A DNA stretch of 33,812 nucleotides, taken from an uncultured Pseudomonadota bacterium. Its GTDB lineage: Bacteria; Pseudomonadota; Gammaproteobacteria; Enterobacterales; Succinivibrionaceae. The notes under the pieces are model-generated. The model was not told where the DNA came from. It worked only from the letters and a program-made list of their open reading frames with translations, and made no database searches. Positions 26,736 to 33,812 of the stretch are shown here, piece by piece. The DNA is taken from assembly GCA_900315145.1 (NCBI GenBank), contig OMYE01000028.1:1-33812 (forward strand), in the 5' to 3' direction. The stretch's first letter is position 1, and the number at the start of each line of letters is the position of its first letter. Position numbers and translations under genes: made by a program.

Positions 26736-27515
26736 ATGAAGAAGATTTTTGCGGGAGCAGCCATATTAACCTCTCTTATGCTCTCATTAAACGCATCAGC
26801 AGCTGAAGAAGTAGTAAGCGTGGACAATCCTTTAAGCATCAGACCTTACGTAAGTTTCAAGGCTGGTGCCGCATTTATGAATTTGGATACAAGATGCAAC
26901 TCTGGGCGCGACAACAGTTTAAATAATGTTTCTTGTGATCATGTAGATACTGGAGAAGCTCATAAGACAGTATTTAATATAAGACCTGCCATCGGTCTGG
27001 AATTTTACAAGGGCGGAGACTGGGGCGTAAGAACTGAAGTTGAATGGTTCTCCGCATCAAAAGCCAAATTAAGAAACAACCACTTCGCGTGGGGGCCTTT
27101 TGAAAAAACAGATGAAGAAGGTAAAACTGAAACTGTATACTATCAAGGCAGACTCCATGATGATATCAGAGCTCAGGCGTTGATGTTTAACACATACATT
27201 GATTACCACGCAAATGATATTTTCACTCCTTATGCCGGAGTAGGTCTCGGCTGGTCAAAGATGAGAACCAAATCAGGTGCATATTTAGTTTACGAAGACG
27301 GTTCAGAGTCTTTAATAGAGGACGGCGGGAATAAGACTACTAACAAGCTGGCTGTTGACGCATCTTTAGGCACTGCCATCAACTTCAACAAGCATCTGGC
27401 TCTTGATGTAGGTGTGTCTTATTACTACCTGGGTACAGCACAGAATACAACAGTACCTTGGAGACACAGTTTAAGCACTACCACCCTTGATGCCGGTCTG
27501 AGAGTATCTTTCTAA
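26736..27515 (+). CDS. small outer-membrane beta-barrel protein
   Basis: A 259-residue precursor with a signal peptide ending NASA (cleavage after about residue 22). The mature part is of the OmpA/opacity-type eight-stranded barrel class. Alternating strands such as IRPYVSFKAGAAF, FNIRPAIGLEFY, WGVRTEVEWF, IFTPYAGVGLGW and LALDVGVSYYYLG are visible, and the chain ends with phenylalanine (DAGLRVSF), the typical signal for the BAM assembly machinery. Two cysteines in the first loop (TRCNSG and VSCDH) could form a disulfide. Long loops between the strands would be surface-exposed. There is no periplasmic OmpA domain. The start is preceded by AGAGAA. Its function (adhesin, structural protein or other) cannot be told from the sequence. 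Confidence 0.85.
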   Translation: MKKIFAGAAILTSLMLSLNASAAEEVVSVDNPLSIRPYVSFKAGAAFMNLDTRCNSGRDNSLNNVSCDHVDTGEAHKTVFNIRPAIGLEFYKGGDWGVRTEVEWFSASKAKLRNNHFAWGPFEKTDEEGKTETVYYQGRLHDDIRAQALMFNTYIDYHANDIFTPYAGVGLGWSKMRTKSGAYLVYEDGSESLIEDGGNKTTNKLAVDASLGTAINFNKHLALDVGVSYYYLGTAQNTTVPWRHSLSTTTLDAGLRVSF

Positions 27516-27583
27516 TATAACCTAAATATCCGGTTCCTGATGAATAATACTTTTCATGCAGACCTGATTAAAATTCATAAAAC

Positions 27584-27614
27584 AAAGGGAAGAAAAAATT
27601 TATTTCTTCCCTTT
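27584..27614. terminator. bidirectional terminator between the barrel protein and cheR
   Basis: AAAGGGAAGAAA (27584-27595) pairs with TTTCTTCCCTTT (27603-27614) around a seven-base loop. T-rich sequence follows on both strands, and the convergent genes end 69 bases to the left and 12 bases to the right. Confidence 0.85.
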
Positions 27615-27625
27615 ATTATTTTAAA

Positions 27626-28510
27626 TCACTGTTTGTCTTCATCAGATCCTGTAAGTTGATAAAAGATACTGTTATTAAATCTCTGCATTTTAAAGTCAGT
27701 AATACCCGATGGAATCTGCTCTGAACTGCCTAAAATTATATATCCTTTCGGTCTCAGTATTTTTTTAAAATAATTGATTATTCTAACCCTGTATTCATCA
27801 TCAAAGTAAATAAGAACATTTCGACAGAAAATAACATCATATCTGATCGCACAGTTACAATCACGGGAGTCAACAAGATTACACTTTTTAAAAGTTACCA
27901 TTGACTTGACAGCATCAATCACCTGATATACCGGTTTTGAACCGTCACCGGACTGTATAAGTTTAAAATAATTATTTAGGTATTTATCCTCCAGACCTCT
28001 GCATATATGAATGGATTCATAAACACCTCTTTTAGCATAATCAATAACAGATTGGGAAAGGTCTGTAGCAGTTATTCTGATATCAGTTGTAGTTATTCCT
28101 TTCATCCATATGGCATGCTCAAGAATTGCCATGGCTATGGAATAAGGTTCCTGACCGGTAGAACACCCTGATGAAAGAATATTTATCTGTCGTTTCTCCG
28201 CATTATTGCTTTTTACGACTTCAGGGATAATATGTTTAACTAGGAATTCAAACGGCGACACATCACGAAACCACTTGGTTTCATGTGTTGTCATTGCTTC
28301 AATAACGGCACATTTTGCCACCTGATTGTCAGATGTTACCGCATAACGGATTAAGTCATCGACACTTTCACAGGGAAACTGACTGACCAAAGGGCGCAGT
28401 CTACTGTTTATAAGGTACGCTCTCCCTTCCTTTAAATCTATACCAGTTTTACTTTTTAAAAAATCTCTGAACATCTGGTAATTAGAAAGTACCAATTCCT
28501 TTTTTACCAT
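27626..28510 (-). CDS. cheR: chemotaxis protein methyltransferase CheR
   Basis: CheR methylates glutamate residues of chemoreceptors with S-adenosylmethionine, setting adaptation. The 294 residues have the N-terminal helical domain (YQMFRDFLKSKTGIDLKEGR, then LINSRLRPL) and the methyltransferase domain. Visible are MTTHETKWFRD (73-83), the SAM-binding ILSSGCSTGQEPYS (111-124), ITATDLS, and FCRNVLIYFD (228-237), all diagnostic. The end of the protein includes LGSSEQIP. It lies downstream of cheV and an MCP on the same strand, probably in one transcript. No cheB demethylase gene is nearby. Confidence 0.97.
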   Translation of the reverse strand: MVKKELVLSNYQMFRDFLKSKTGIDLKEGRAYLINSRLRPLVSQFPCESVDDLIRYAVTSDNQVAKCAVIEAMTTHETKWFRDVSPFEFLVKHIIPEVVKSNNAEKRQINILSSGCSTGQEPYSIAMAILEHAIWMKGITTTDIRITATDLSQSVIDYAKRGVYESIHICRGLEDKYLNNYFKLIQSGDGSKPVYQVIDAVKSMVTFKKCNLVDSRDCNCAIRYDVIFCRNVLIYFDDEYRVRIINYFKKILRPKGYIILGSSEQIPSGITDFKMQRFNNSIFYQLTGSDEDKQ

Positions 28511-28632
28511 TTCATGGTCCTAATCAGGCAAAAAACCTAACAAAAAATTACCGAAAAACACTTCAGACAAACTTAACCTGCTGTACATAAACATGACCAC
28601 AGGTTCCAGGCCATTAACAGCATTTGATGTCA

Positions 28633-29601
28633 CTACACATCGTAGACTGACATCATATCCTTAACCTCTTTAGCAAGTTCATCAGGTTTATATTTAGCCA
28701 CAAATCCGTCAGCACCTACTTTTTTTATCAGAGAATGATTGAATACACCACTCAGTGAAGTGTGTAAAATCACTTTAATTTTAGCCAGACTTTCATCACT
28801 TCTGATTCTTGCACTCAGCGTATAACCATCCATCTCTGGCATCTCTATATCTGAAATAATCAAACCTATCTGATCCGTCAGTTCTCCTTTTGAGGCATAA
28901 TCCTTCAGGATATCAAATGCCTCCTGACCGTTCTTGGCTGTAATCACCTCATAACCGAGCGCTGTAACCGTCTTTTCCACCTGCTTTCTGGCAACAGTTG
29001 AATCATCTGCTATAAGAATCTTGCGGACAGGTTTAGGCGCACCTTTTTCTTCGGCTATACGCTGCTGTTCCTCCTTATGAGCTAGAGACTCATTAACAAT
29101 TTCCTGACTCACCACATTTCTATTCGGTGTGATAACATCAAGAATCTTTTCCAAATCAAGAATTTCTACAAGTTTACTGTCTACATCGGTAATAGCAGTC
29201 AAAAAATTATTATTGCCCATTCCCTGGGGCGGAGGCATTACCTTATCCCAGTTAATATTGACAATTCTCTCCACACCGCTTACAAGAAACCCTTGAACGG
29301 AACGGTTGAATTCAGCCACAATGATATAACAGCTTTCGATATTGCTTAAAGGAGCCCCGCCTATAGCCATACTTAAATCAATTACGGATATAGTCTGACC
29401 GCGAATATAGGCCAAACCGCGGACAACCCTGTGCAGTTTAGGCATCAGTGTCAGTTTAGGACAAATCAGAACCTCCCTGACCTTAAACACATTCACCCCA
29501 AAGCGATGCGGTTTTCCGGCAAGGGAAAAAAGTAATAGTTCCAGGCGATTCTGACCTACTACCTGTGTAAGCTGATTTACTGAATCTAACACACTTACCA
29601 T
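28633..29601 (-). CDS. cheV: chemotaxis coupling and response-regulator protein CheV
   Basis: CheV joins chemoreceptors to the kinase CheA like CheW and also carries a receiver domain that CheA can phosphorylate, probably for adaptation. The 322 residues have a CheW domain (about 20-155, with GVNVFKVREV and VRGLAYIRGQTISVIDL). A charged linker (about 165-192) and a receiver domain (194-320) follow. The receiver keeps the acidic pair Asp199-Asp200, the phosphoacceptor Asp251 in IISDIEMPEMDGY, the hydroxyl switch residue in LHTSLSG (281-282) and Lys303. GGGAA precedes the ATG. It sits between an MCP gene 90 bases upstream and cheR 122 bases downstream. Confidence 0.97.
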   Translation of the reverse strand: MVSVLDSVNQLTQVVGQNRLELLLFSLAGKPHRFGVNVFKVREVLICPKLTLMPKLHRVVRGLAYIRGQTISVIDLSMAIGGAPLSNIESCYIIVAEFNRSVQGFLVSGVERIVNINWDKVMPPPQGMGNNNFLTAITDVDSKLVEILDLEKILDVITPNRNVVSQEIVNESLAHKEEQQRIAEEKGAPKPVRKILIADDSTVARKQVEKTVTALGYEVITAKNGQEAFDILKDYASKGELTDQIGLIISDIEMPEMDGYTLSARIRSDESLAKIKVILHTSLSGVFNHSLIKKVGADGFVAKYKPDELAKEVKDMMSVYDV

Positions 29602-29691
29602 AATTCATTCCCGATAAATACTTAAATGAAACCGACTTCCCTGCATCTATTATCAACAGCAAACCGGACTGAAACAGGACAATGTAAATTC

Positions 29692-30948
29692 CTACTTATC
29701 GTCTTCTTCACCATCATTGTCATCATCACCTGCTTGCTTTTGTATGCGGAAATTATCGATACATTCAACCATCAGCATTGAAGCATCTTCAATCTTTCCG
29801 GTGGTGACACAGATATCAGACACCCTGGCAGACATATCTCTGGCACAGTCAGTAATGAGCTGCAGATTCTTGGACATTTCAGATGATGTTGCCGACTGTT
29901 CCTCTGTACTTGTCGCAATGTGTACTATCTGCTGATTAACCTCATTAATATCCTTGGTGATATTATCCAGCACCTTCTGCAGATTCTCAGCATCATTTGC
30001 CAGTTTATCCATCTGATGAACCGTGGATACAATAGACTCGTTGGCTTTATTGGCCTTATCCTGAACCTGCTTAATCATCTCACTGATTTCATTGGTTGAC
30101 TGGGATGTCCTGGCCGCAAGTGCTCTCACTTCATCCGCAACCACTGCGAAACCACGCCCGTGTTCACCAGCTCTAGCAGCTTCAATCGCCGCATTCAATG
30201 CCAAAAGATTGGTCTGACTGGCTATATCCTGAATTGTAGAAATAATACTATCAATTACTTTAGTCTGTTCCCCCAGCAGACAGATAATCTCAGCATCCTC
30301 TTTTGTTTTACGGCTGTGCTCACGGATACCGTCAACAGTCTTGTGAACCACTTCAATACCATCAGTAACCGCCTTGCAGGTCTGTTCTGAATTAGTCACA
30401 GCATGACTGCAGTTATTGGCAATATCTACCGATGTTGCAGACATTTCCTCGGCGGAGGCACTGATGGTAATCACCTGTGACAAAAGCTCATCACTTGATT
30501 TTGTTATGTTGAAGTTTGTATTTTTCAGTTCTCCGGAAGCCTCGGAAAGATTAGCGGCTTGATTGAACATCTTAGATGAAAGACCATACAGATTAGATGA
30601 AAGAGTATTCATGTTTTCTATAACGGCAGACAATTCATCATTACCGATATCCTCTACCTCGGAATCAAAATTACCGTCAAGCATCTGTTCAGACAGATCA
30701 ATCAGCCTGTTGATTCGCCTGATGACTTTCTTAGAGGCAATCAGATTAATGAATGTGAGACAAATGAGAATTATTGACATTACAATAATGTAATAGTCAA
30801 TATTATTTGAATTTAAATTCTTACCGTTTTCTGAAACACTGGAACCATAAAAAAACAACAGTACCACTTCGAGAATCAGAATTCCCAATACTGATCCAGT
30901 AATGATTCTCATATGTGCTATCAGTGACCCCTTACCAAATAAAGACAT
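29692..30948 (-). CDS. methyl-accepting chemotaxis protein with a minimal periplasmic loop
   Basis: A 418-residue chemoreceptor. The ATG at 30948 is preferred to the GTG at 30954, because GGGAG ends seven bases before the ATG while the GTG overlaps that ribosome-binding site. Two membrane helices (about residues 15-35 and 53-70) enclose only about 17 residues, so there is no periplasmic ligand domain. A HAMP-like segment ([24 protein letters not shown]) is followed by the full signalling coiled coil with [20 protein letters not shown] and [19 protein letters not shown]. The C-terminus is strikingly acidic ([11 protein letters not shown]), with no CheR-binding pentapeptide. Such receptors may sense membrane or internal energy state or act with partners. 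It leads the probable mcp-cheV-cheR transcript. Confidence 0.93.
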   Translation of the reverse strand: MSLFGKGSLIAHMRIITGSVLGILILEVVLLFFYGSSVSENGKNLNSNNIDYYIIVMSIILICLTFINLIASKKVIRRINRLIDLSEQMLDGNFDSEVEDIGNDELSAVIENMNTLSSNLYGLSSKMFNQAANLSEASGELKNTNFNITKSSDELLSQVITISASAEEMSATSVDIANNCSHAVTNSEQTCKAVTDGIEVVHKTVDGIREHSRKTKEDAEIICLLGEQTKVIDSIISTIQDIASQTNLLALNAAIEAARAGEHGRGFAVVADEVRALAARTSQSTNEISEMIKQVQDKANKANESIVSTVHQMDKLANDAENLQKVLDNITKDINEVNQQIVHIATSTEEQSATSSEMSKNLQLITDCARDMSARVSDICVTTGKIEDASMLMVECIDNFRIQKQAGDDDNDGEEDDK

Positions 30949-31384
30949 CAGCACTCTCCCAAGAAAGGCTTAATCCGTACATTGCTCAGCAATCAATTCT
31001 CAAAATCATCTATTACACATCACAGTACTTTGAGTTAAACAACCGGCACGACAGTTTTCAGCATACAACGTAATTCATGAATAAATACAACAAATACCGG
31101 AACTCTCAGATACTTATTTAGGTATCATGCTCCGATAAATAAAAAATCCTCTACTTCAATTCTATAACCGCTCACTGTCTTATGCTATTTTTTACCAAAT
31201 ATTTTACAGTGCATATCTCAATAATTATTACAGGACTCTGAAAAACATGAATTACAGCATAACTGCACACCAAATGTCCGAACTGATTATCTGATAATGC
31301 ACTTCGCTGATCTTTTTCCACTCATTTCCAAAAGTAACCTTGAGTAAACCGGTATGAACTGATATAATGCAAGGCATTGAGAGT
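30949..31384. other. intergenic region between the mcp and tRNA-Arg
   Basis: About 435 bases without a gene. It must hold the minus-strand promoter of the mcp-cheV-cheR group, which I could not place with confidence, and it holds the tRNA promoter near 31340-31368. No flagellar sigma-28 site in the right orientation was found. Confidence 0.5.
31340..31368 (+). promoter_or_regulatory. promoter of tRNA-Arg
   Basis: TTGAGT (31340-31345) and a perfect TATAAT (31363-31368) are 17 bases apart, with a start predicted near 31375, about 10 bases before the mature tRNA. Confidence 0.8.
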
Positions 31385-31460
31385 CTCCTCATAGTTAAAA
31401 TGGATATAATAAACCCCTCCTAAGGGTTAGTTATAGGTTCAATTCCTATTGGGGAGGCCA
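31385..31460 (+). tRNA. argW: tRNA-Arg (anticodon CCT)
   Basis: A complete 76-base tRNA. The acceptor stem CTCCTCA pairs with TGGGGAG (one G-U pair), the discriminator is G, and CCA is encoded at 31458-31460. The anticodon stem AACCC/GGGTT carries the loop CTCCTAA, giving CCT at 31419-31421, which reads AGG. The T arm is ATAGG-TTCAATT-CCTAT. The symbol follows E. coli argW, a known phage integration site, but no integrase gene or duplicated 3' end is visible downstream. Confidence 0.94.
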
Positions 31461-31647
31461 TTCTTAAGCTTCTTTTTTTACCGGATCTGACGGTATCATT
31501 CCTAAAATTTCTACTTTTTAATCATATTCTCTCCTAAAAACCCTCAACAAAATATAATTACTGATAACAATCGTATAATTCACATTTTTTTATTCATAAA
31601 AAAATTTTAAGTTGCCTATTTATTTTTCCATTATTTAGAATTTTGTT

Positions 31648-31660
31648 ATCACTAGGTGAT
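31648..31660. promoter_or_regulatory. 13-base palindrome at the predicted start of the adh transcript
   Basis: ATCAC-TAG-GTGAT is a dyad of two five-base arms. It begins exactly at the start predicted from TTGCCT/TAGAAT, a common place for a repressor operator. The binding protein is unknown. Confidence 0.4.
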
Positions 31661-31682
31661 CTTCAGCTTCAGTTTCAGATAT

Positions 31683-31707
31683 TAAGTATCCACCTGTTGG
31701 ATACTTA
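31683..31707 (+). promoter_or_regulatory. 10-bp perfect hairpin in the adh leader
   Basis: TAAGTATCCA (31683-31692) pairs exactly with TGGATACTTA (31698-31707) around a five-base loop (CCTGT). It ends 40 bases before the start codon and is not followed by a T run, so it is not a terminator. It may be an operator or an RNA element affecting stability or translation. Confidence 0.6.
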
Positions 31708-31747
31708 TCTGACTGTTCCGTATATACTCAACTTAGAAGGAATTCAA

Positions 31748-32843
31748 ATGCAGGATTACAATTATTTCGTTCCTACCCGTCTCGTATTCGGGAAAGGCAA
31801 AATAGAGGAATTGCCAAAATATATTTCCAATCACGGGAAGAAGGTTCTTCTTACCTATGGTGGCGGTAGCATCAAAAGAAACGGTCTCTACGACAGGATT
31901 AAACAGCTTCTCAAAGACTACGAGGTCTTTGAGCTCTCCGGAATAGAACCTAATCCAAAAATCACCTCCGTAAGAAAAGGAGTAGAAATAGTTAAACAGG
32001 AAAAGATTGATTTCATCATAGCAGTTGGCGGTGGCAGTGTTATCGACTGCACCAAAAACATAGCCACCGGTGCATACTATGACGGAGATCCCTGGGATCT
32101 GGTCATCGATAACTCCAAGGTGGGTAAGCACATTCCGTTCTTTACCGTACTCACACTGTCAGCAACCGGTTCAGAATATGACGGATCCGGAGTAATCTCC
32201 AATCAGGTAACCAATGAAAAACTCGCTCTTCTCGGAGATATTTTCCCTGAAGTATCCATTATGGATCCCGAATATACGTTCACCGTACCGGCATGGCAGA
32301 CGGCAGCTGGGGCGGCAGATATAATGTCTCACACTTTTGAATCCTATATTGTTAAAGAAGGTAATATATTCACTGATGGTATTTGCGAGGCCATGCTGAA
32401 AACAGTTATCAGCTGTACCCCTAAAGCACTGGCAAATCCTGAGGATTATGATGCCAGAGCCCAGCTGATGATGGTAAGCTCCTTCGGATGCTGCGGTCTG
32501 CCTGCCATCGGACGTACCAGTTCACCATGGGTGTGTCACGGCATTGAGCATGAACTGTCCGCCTACTATGACATTACCCATGGAGCAGGTCTTGCAATCA
32601 TCACTCCGGTATGGATGAAATACAGCCTAGATGGACAATGCTGAAGAAGCCATCAAACGCACATCAGAATTCTTCAAAAGCATCGGTTTACCGCAGACAC
32701 TTCGTGATGCCGGCATTGACTCTGACGAATACTTTGATGTCATGGCGGATCATATAATTGAGCACTGGTTCGGCGACTTCAAGGATGCCATCCGCCCGCT
32801 GGATCGTAATGACATCATTGCCATACTCAATGCAGCACTCTGA
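31748..32843 (+). pseudogene. iron-containing alcohol dehydrogenase, broken by an internal deletion
   Basis: Related to YqhD/BdhA-type NAD(P)H-dependent alcohol dehydrogenases. The start ATG at 31748 follows AGAAGGAA; the first frame (31748-32644) encodes 298 residues. It has YNYFVPTRLVFGKG, LLTYGGGSIK, the cofactor motif AVGGGSVIDCTK (92-103), and all four expected metal ligands: Asp191, His195, His264 and His278. After ITPVWMKYSLD it ends at a TGA. The family C-terminus resumes in another frame (32631-32843, 70 residues: DNAEEAIKRTSEFFKSIGLP). Compared with relatives, about 22 residues between these parts are absent and the frame is shifted by one, so a deletion of about 62-68 bases is likely. 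The two frames overlap by 14 bases, so the second could be translated by coupling, but full activity is doubtful. An assembly error must be excluded. Confidence 0.8.
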
Positions 32844-32861
32844 TATTATCACCTAATCTAC

Positions 32862-32902
32862 AAACATCCCTTTTCAGAATCTGAAACAGGGATGTTTTTT
32901 TT
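32862..32902 (+). terminator. terminator after the alcohol dehydrogenase gene
   Basis: AAACATCCCT (32862-32871) pairs with AGGGATGTTT (32888-32897); an inner TTTCAG/CTGAAA stem extends it with a single bulged base. A run of eight T (32895-32902) follows. Confidence 0.93.
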
Positions 32903-33252
32903 ATGACATGCAGCCTCAGGCTCTATCTTTCGAAAAGAAAAACACTCTAAATATTTTCTAAAAAGATACCTGATAATAATATAAAAATATGATCATTACG
33001 TCATTTTTTCTTATGATAAAGATGCTTTATGTAACTTTCGTTATTATATATAATACAGTAACGCTAATGAAATTTTGAATGAAAATCATCTGACCTCGGT
33101 CAGCAGATTTATCTGCTAATAAGTCAAATCTGTAACTGATTATCAGTAATGTATTTTTATTAAAAGCTCTTTCAGATATGCAGCCATTTTCTTCGACGGA
33201 AAACATCCCAGGGCATATCATCTGGAGCATAAATATATAAGGATCATAATAA
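32903..33252. other. intergenic region before the last gene
   Basis: About 350 bases, AT-rich, with no convincing gene. Two overlapping hairpins occur: CTGACC/GGTCAG (33090-33103) and AGCAGAT/ATCTGCT (33102-33117). A further dyad ACTGATTATCAGT lies near 33137-33149. They may be regulatory for the following lipoprotein gene. Confidence 0.45.
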
Positions 33253-33812
33253 ATGAAATACAAAAATCTAACTGCTCTGATTTTAGTATCTGCTACTTTA
33301 ATTACCGGATGCGCATCAACTGGATCAAGCGGTCCGGCTAATGACGGACTCCAGGTGGCAGAAAATGAATCCGCAATTCAGACAACTATTGTTGCCCAGA
33401 GACTGAGTCAGTGGCCTTATGAAAAATCAAAGCTGACATACGTACTTGTTAACAAGGACATTATCAATATATCTCAGGATGTCAGCCAGTGGAAAAACAT
33501 TGTTGAAGATGCCATTACAGAAAAACTGGCTTCAAAGGGACTCACCAAAGTAGCCAGCAACGGTGCACTTACCGTTCAATATGGCGTCATGGTTAAATCT
33601 GATGATAAGAAAAATGCCGATCTGATGTTTGATTCCATTGGTCTTACCACCGGTTCAACCTCTCACGGTGTGGACAACAGTATAGATATCACCATCAAGG
33701 ATAACCGGAGCGGTCGCGAATTATGGTCAGGTGCAGTCAGTGCTCTTACTGACAAACCTTTGAAAACCGAAGCCCAAAAGCGTCGTGCCGTAAACAGTAT
33801 TGTCGGAGATCT
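33253..33812 (+). CDS. DUF4136-like lipoprotein (partial, runs off the window)
   Basis: Translated from the ATG at 33253 (AAGGA about ten bases upstream), the frame stays open to the window edge, giving 186 residues so far. A lipoprotein signal peptide ends LITGC, with the lipid on Cys20 and Ala next, so outer-membrane sorting is likely. The mature part resembles the DUF4136 family of envelope lipoproteins, with a domain around AITEKLASKGLTKVASNGAL, then LTVQYGVMV and a beta-strand SIDITIKDNRSGRELWSG. The family's function is unknown. The C-terminus is missing only because the window ends. The family call is from pattern reading and is moderately sure; the lipoprotein call is firm. Confidence 0.75.
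   Translation, partial: MKYKNLTALILVSATLITGCASTGSSGPANDGLQVAENESAIQTTIVAQRLSQWPYEKSKLTYVLVNKDIINISQDVSQWKNIVEDAITEKLASKGLTKVASNGALTVQYGVMVKSDDKKNADLMFDSIGLTTGSTSHGVDNSIDITIKDNRSGRELWSGAVSALTDKPLKTEAQKRRAVNSIVGD

Larger units (their letters stand above)
31461..31747. other. leader and promoter region of the alcohol dehydrogenase gene
   Basis: Begins with a T run after the tRNA (31472-31479) that may end its transcript. TTGCCT (31612-31617) and TAGAAT (31636-31641), 18 bases apart, are a promoter candidate with a start near 31648. A palindrome and a strong hairpin that follow are listed separately. Confidence 0.5.

Noticed and set aside
30949-30954. GTG start for the second MCP
   Set aside because: The GTG overlaps the GGGAG ribosome-binding site; the ATG six bases downstream is correctly spaced.
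31131-31138. Flagellar sigma-28 -10 box TCCGATAA
   Set aside because: It is on the plus strand, pointing away from the chemotaxis genes, and has no TAAA-type -35 upstream.
31385-31460. Integrated element at the argW-type tRNA
   Set aside because: No integrase gene, no repeated tRNA 3' end and no change in gene style downstream.
33027-33263. 78-codon minus-strand frame before the lipoprotein gene
   Set aside because: It covers the leader hairpins and start of the lipoprotein gene and has no recognisable protein character.

Overview
The window looks like a chromosomal segment of an AT-rich, motile, fermentative gammaproteobacterium. Many proteins read as close relatives of their Escherichia coli counterparts (Asd, YcaO, FocA, PflB, Prs, Mpl, Ppa, ProS, BioA/B/F). 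The mix of pyruvate formate-lyase, an iron-type alcohol dehydrogenase, Na+-NQR maturation factors and chemotaxis genes would fit an anaerobe such as a member of the Succinivibrionaceae. That family assignment is inference. No phage, transposon, CRISPR array or rRNA was seen.

Layout. 1-2400: tRNA-Tyr(GTA), then asd and a membrane-anchored protein of unknown function on the minus strand. 2400-4600: a large methyl-accepting chemotaxis protein. 4950-10500: ycaO, focA and pflB, the same gene order as in E. coli. An FNR-type box and a TATAAT element sit before focA at exactly class II spacing, and a perfect terminator follows pflB. 10600-13010: an overlapping lolB-ispE-prs operon in which LolB is unusually short. 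13380-15930: mpl (minus) and ppa (plus), divergent across about 590 bases. 16127-17646: apbE and nqrM (minus), which serve the Na+-NQR complex although no nqrA-F genes are here. 18137-20673: a small secreted or membrane protein and proS.

20769-26360 is a biotin cluster: bioA (minus) diverges from bioB-bioF-bioC and an unknown secreted four-cysteine protein, with a BirA-like operator between the two arms. No bioD or bioH equivalent is visible. 26590-27614: a small outer-membrane beta-barrel protein. 27626-30948 (minus): an MCP with almost no periplasmic domain, then cheV and cheR, without cheA, cheW, cheY or cheB. 31340-31460: tRNA-Arg(CCT) with a good promoter. 31612-32902: an iron-containing alcohol dehydrogenase gene broken by an internal, frame-changing deletion. 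33253-end: a partial DUF4136-like lipoprotein.

Most of the window is ordinary housekeeping, and I found no convincing unknown multi-gene system. The points most worth checking are the secreted protein ending the biotin operon, the split alcohol dehydrogenase with its structured leader, the shortened LolB lacking the functionally important leucine, the acidic insertion in YcaO with a possible FNR site upstream, and the detached nqrM-apbE pair. Family calls come from reading the sequences against remembered relatives; no database search was run.
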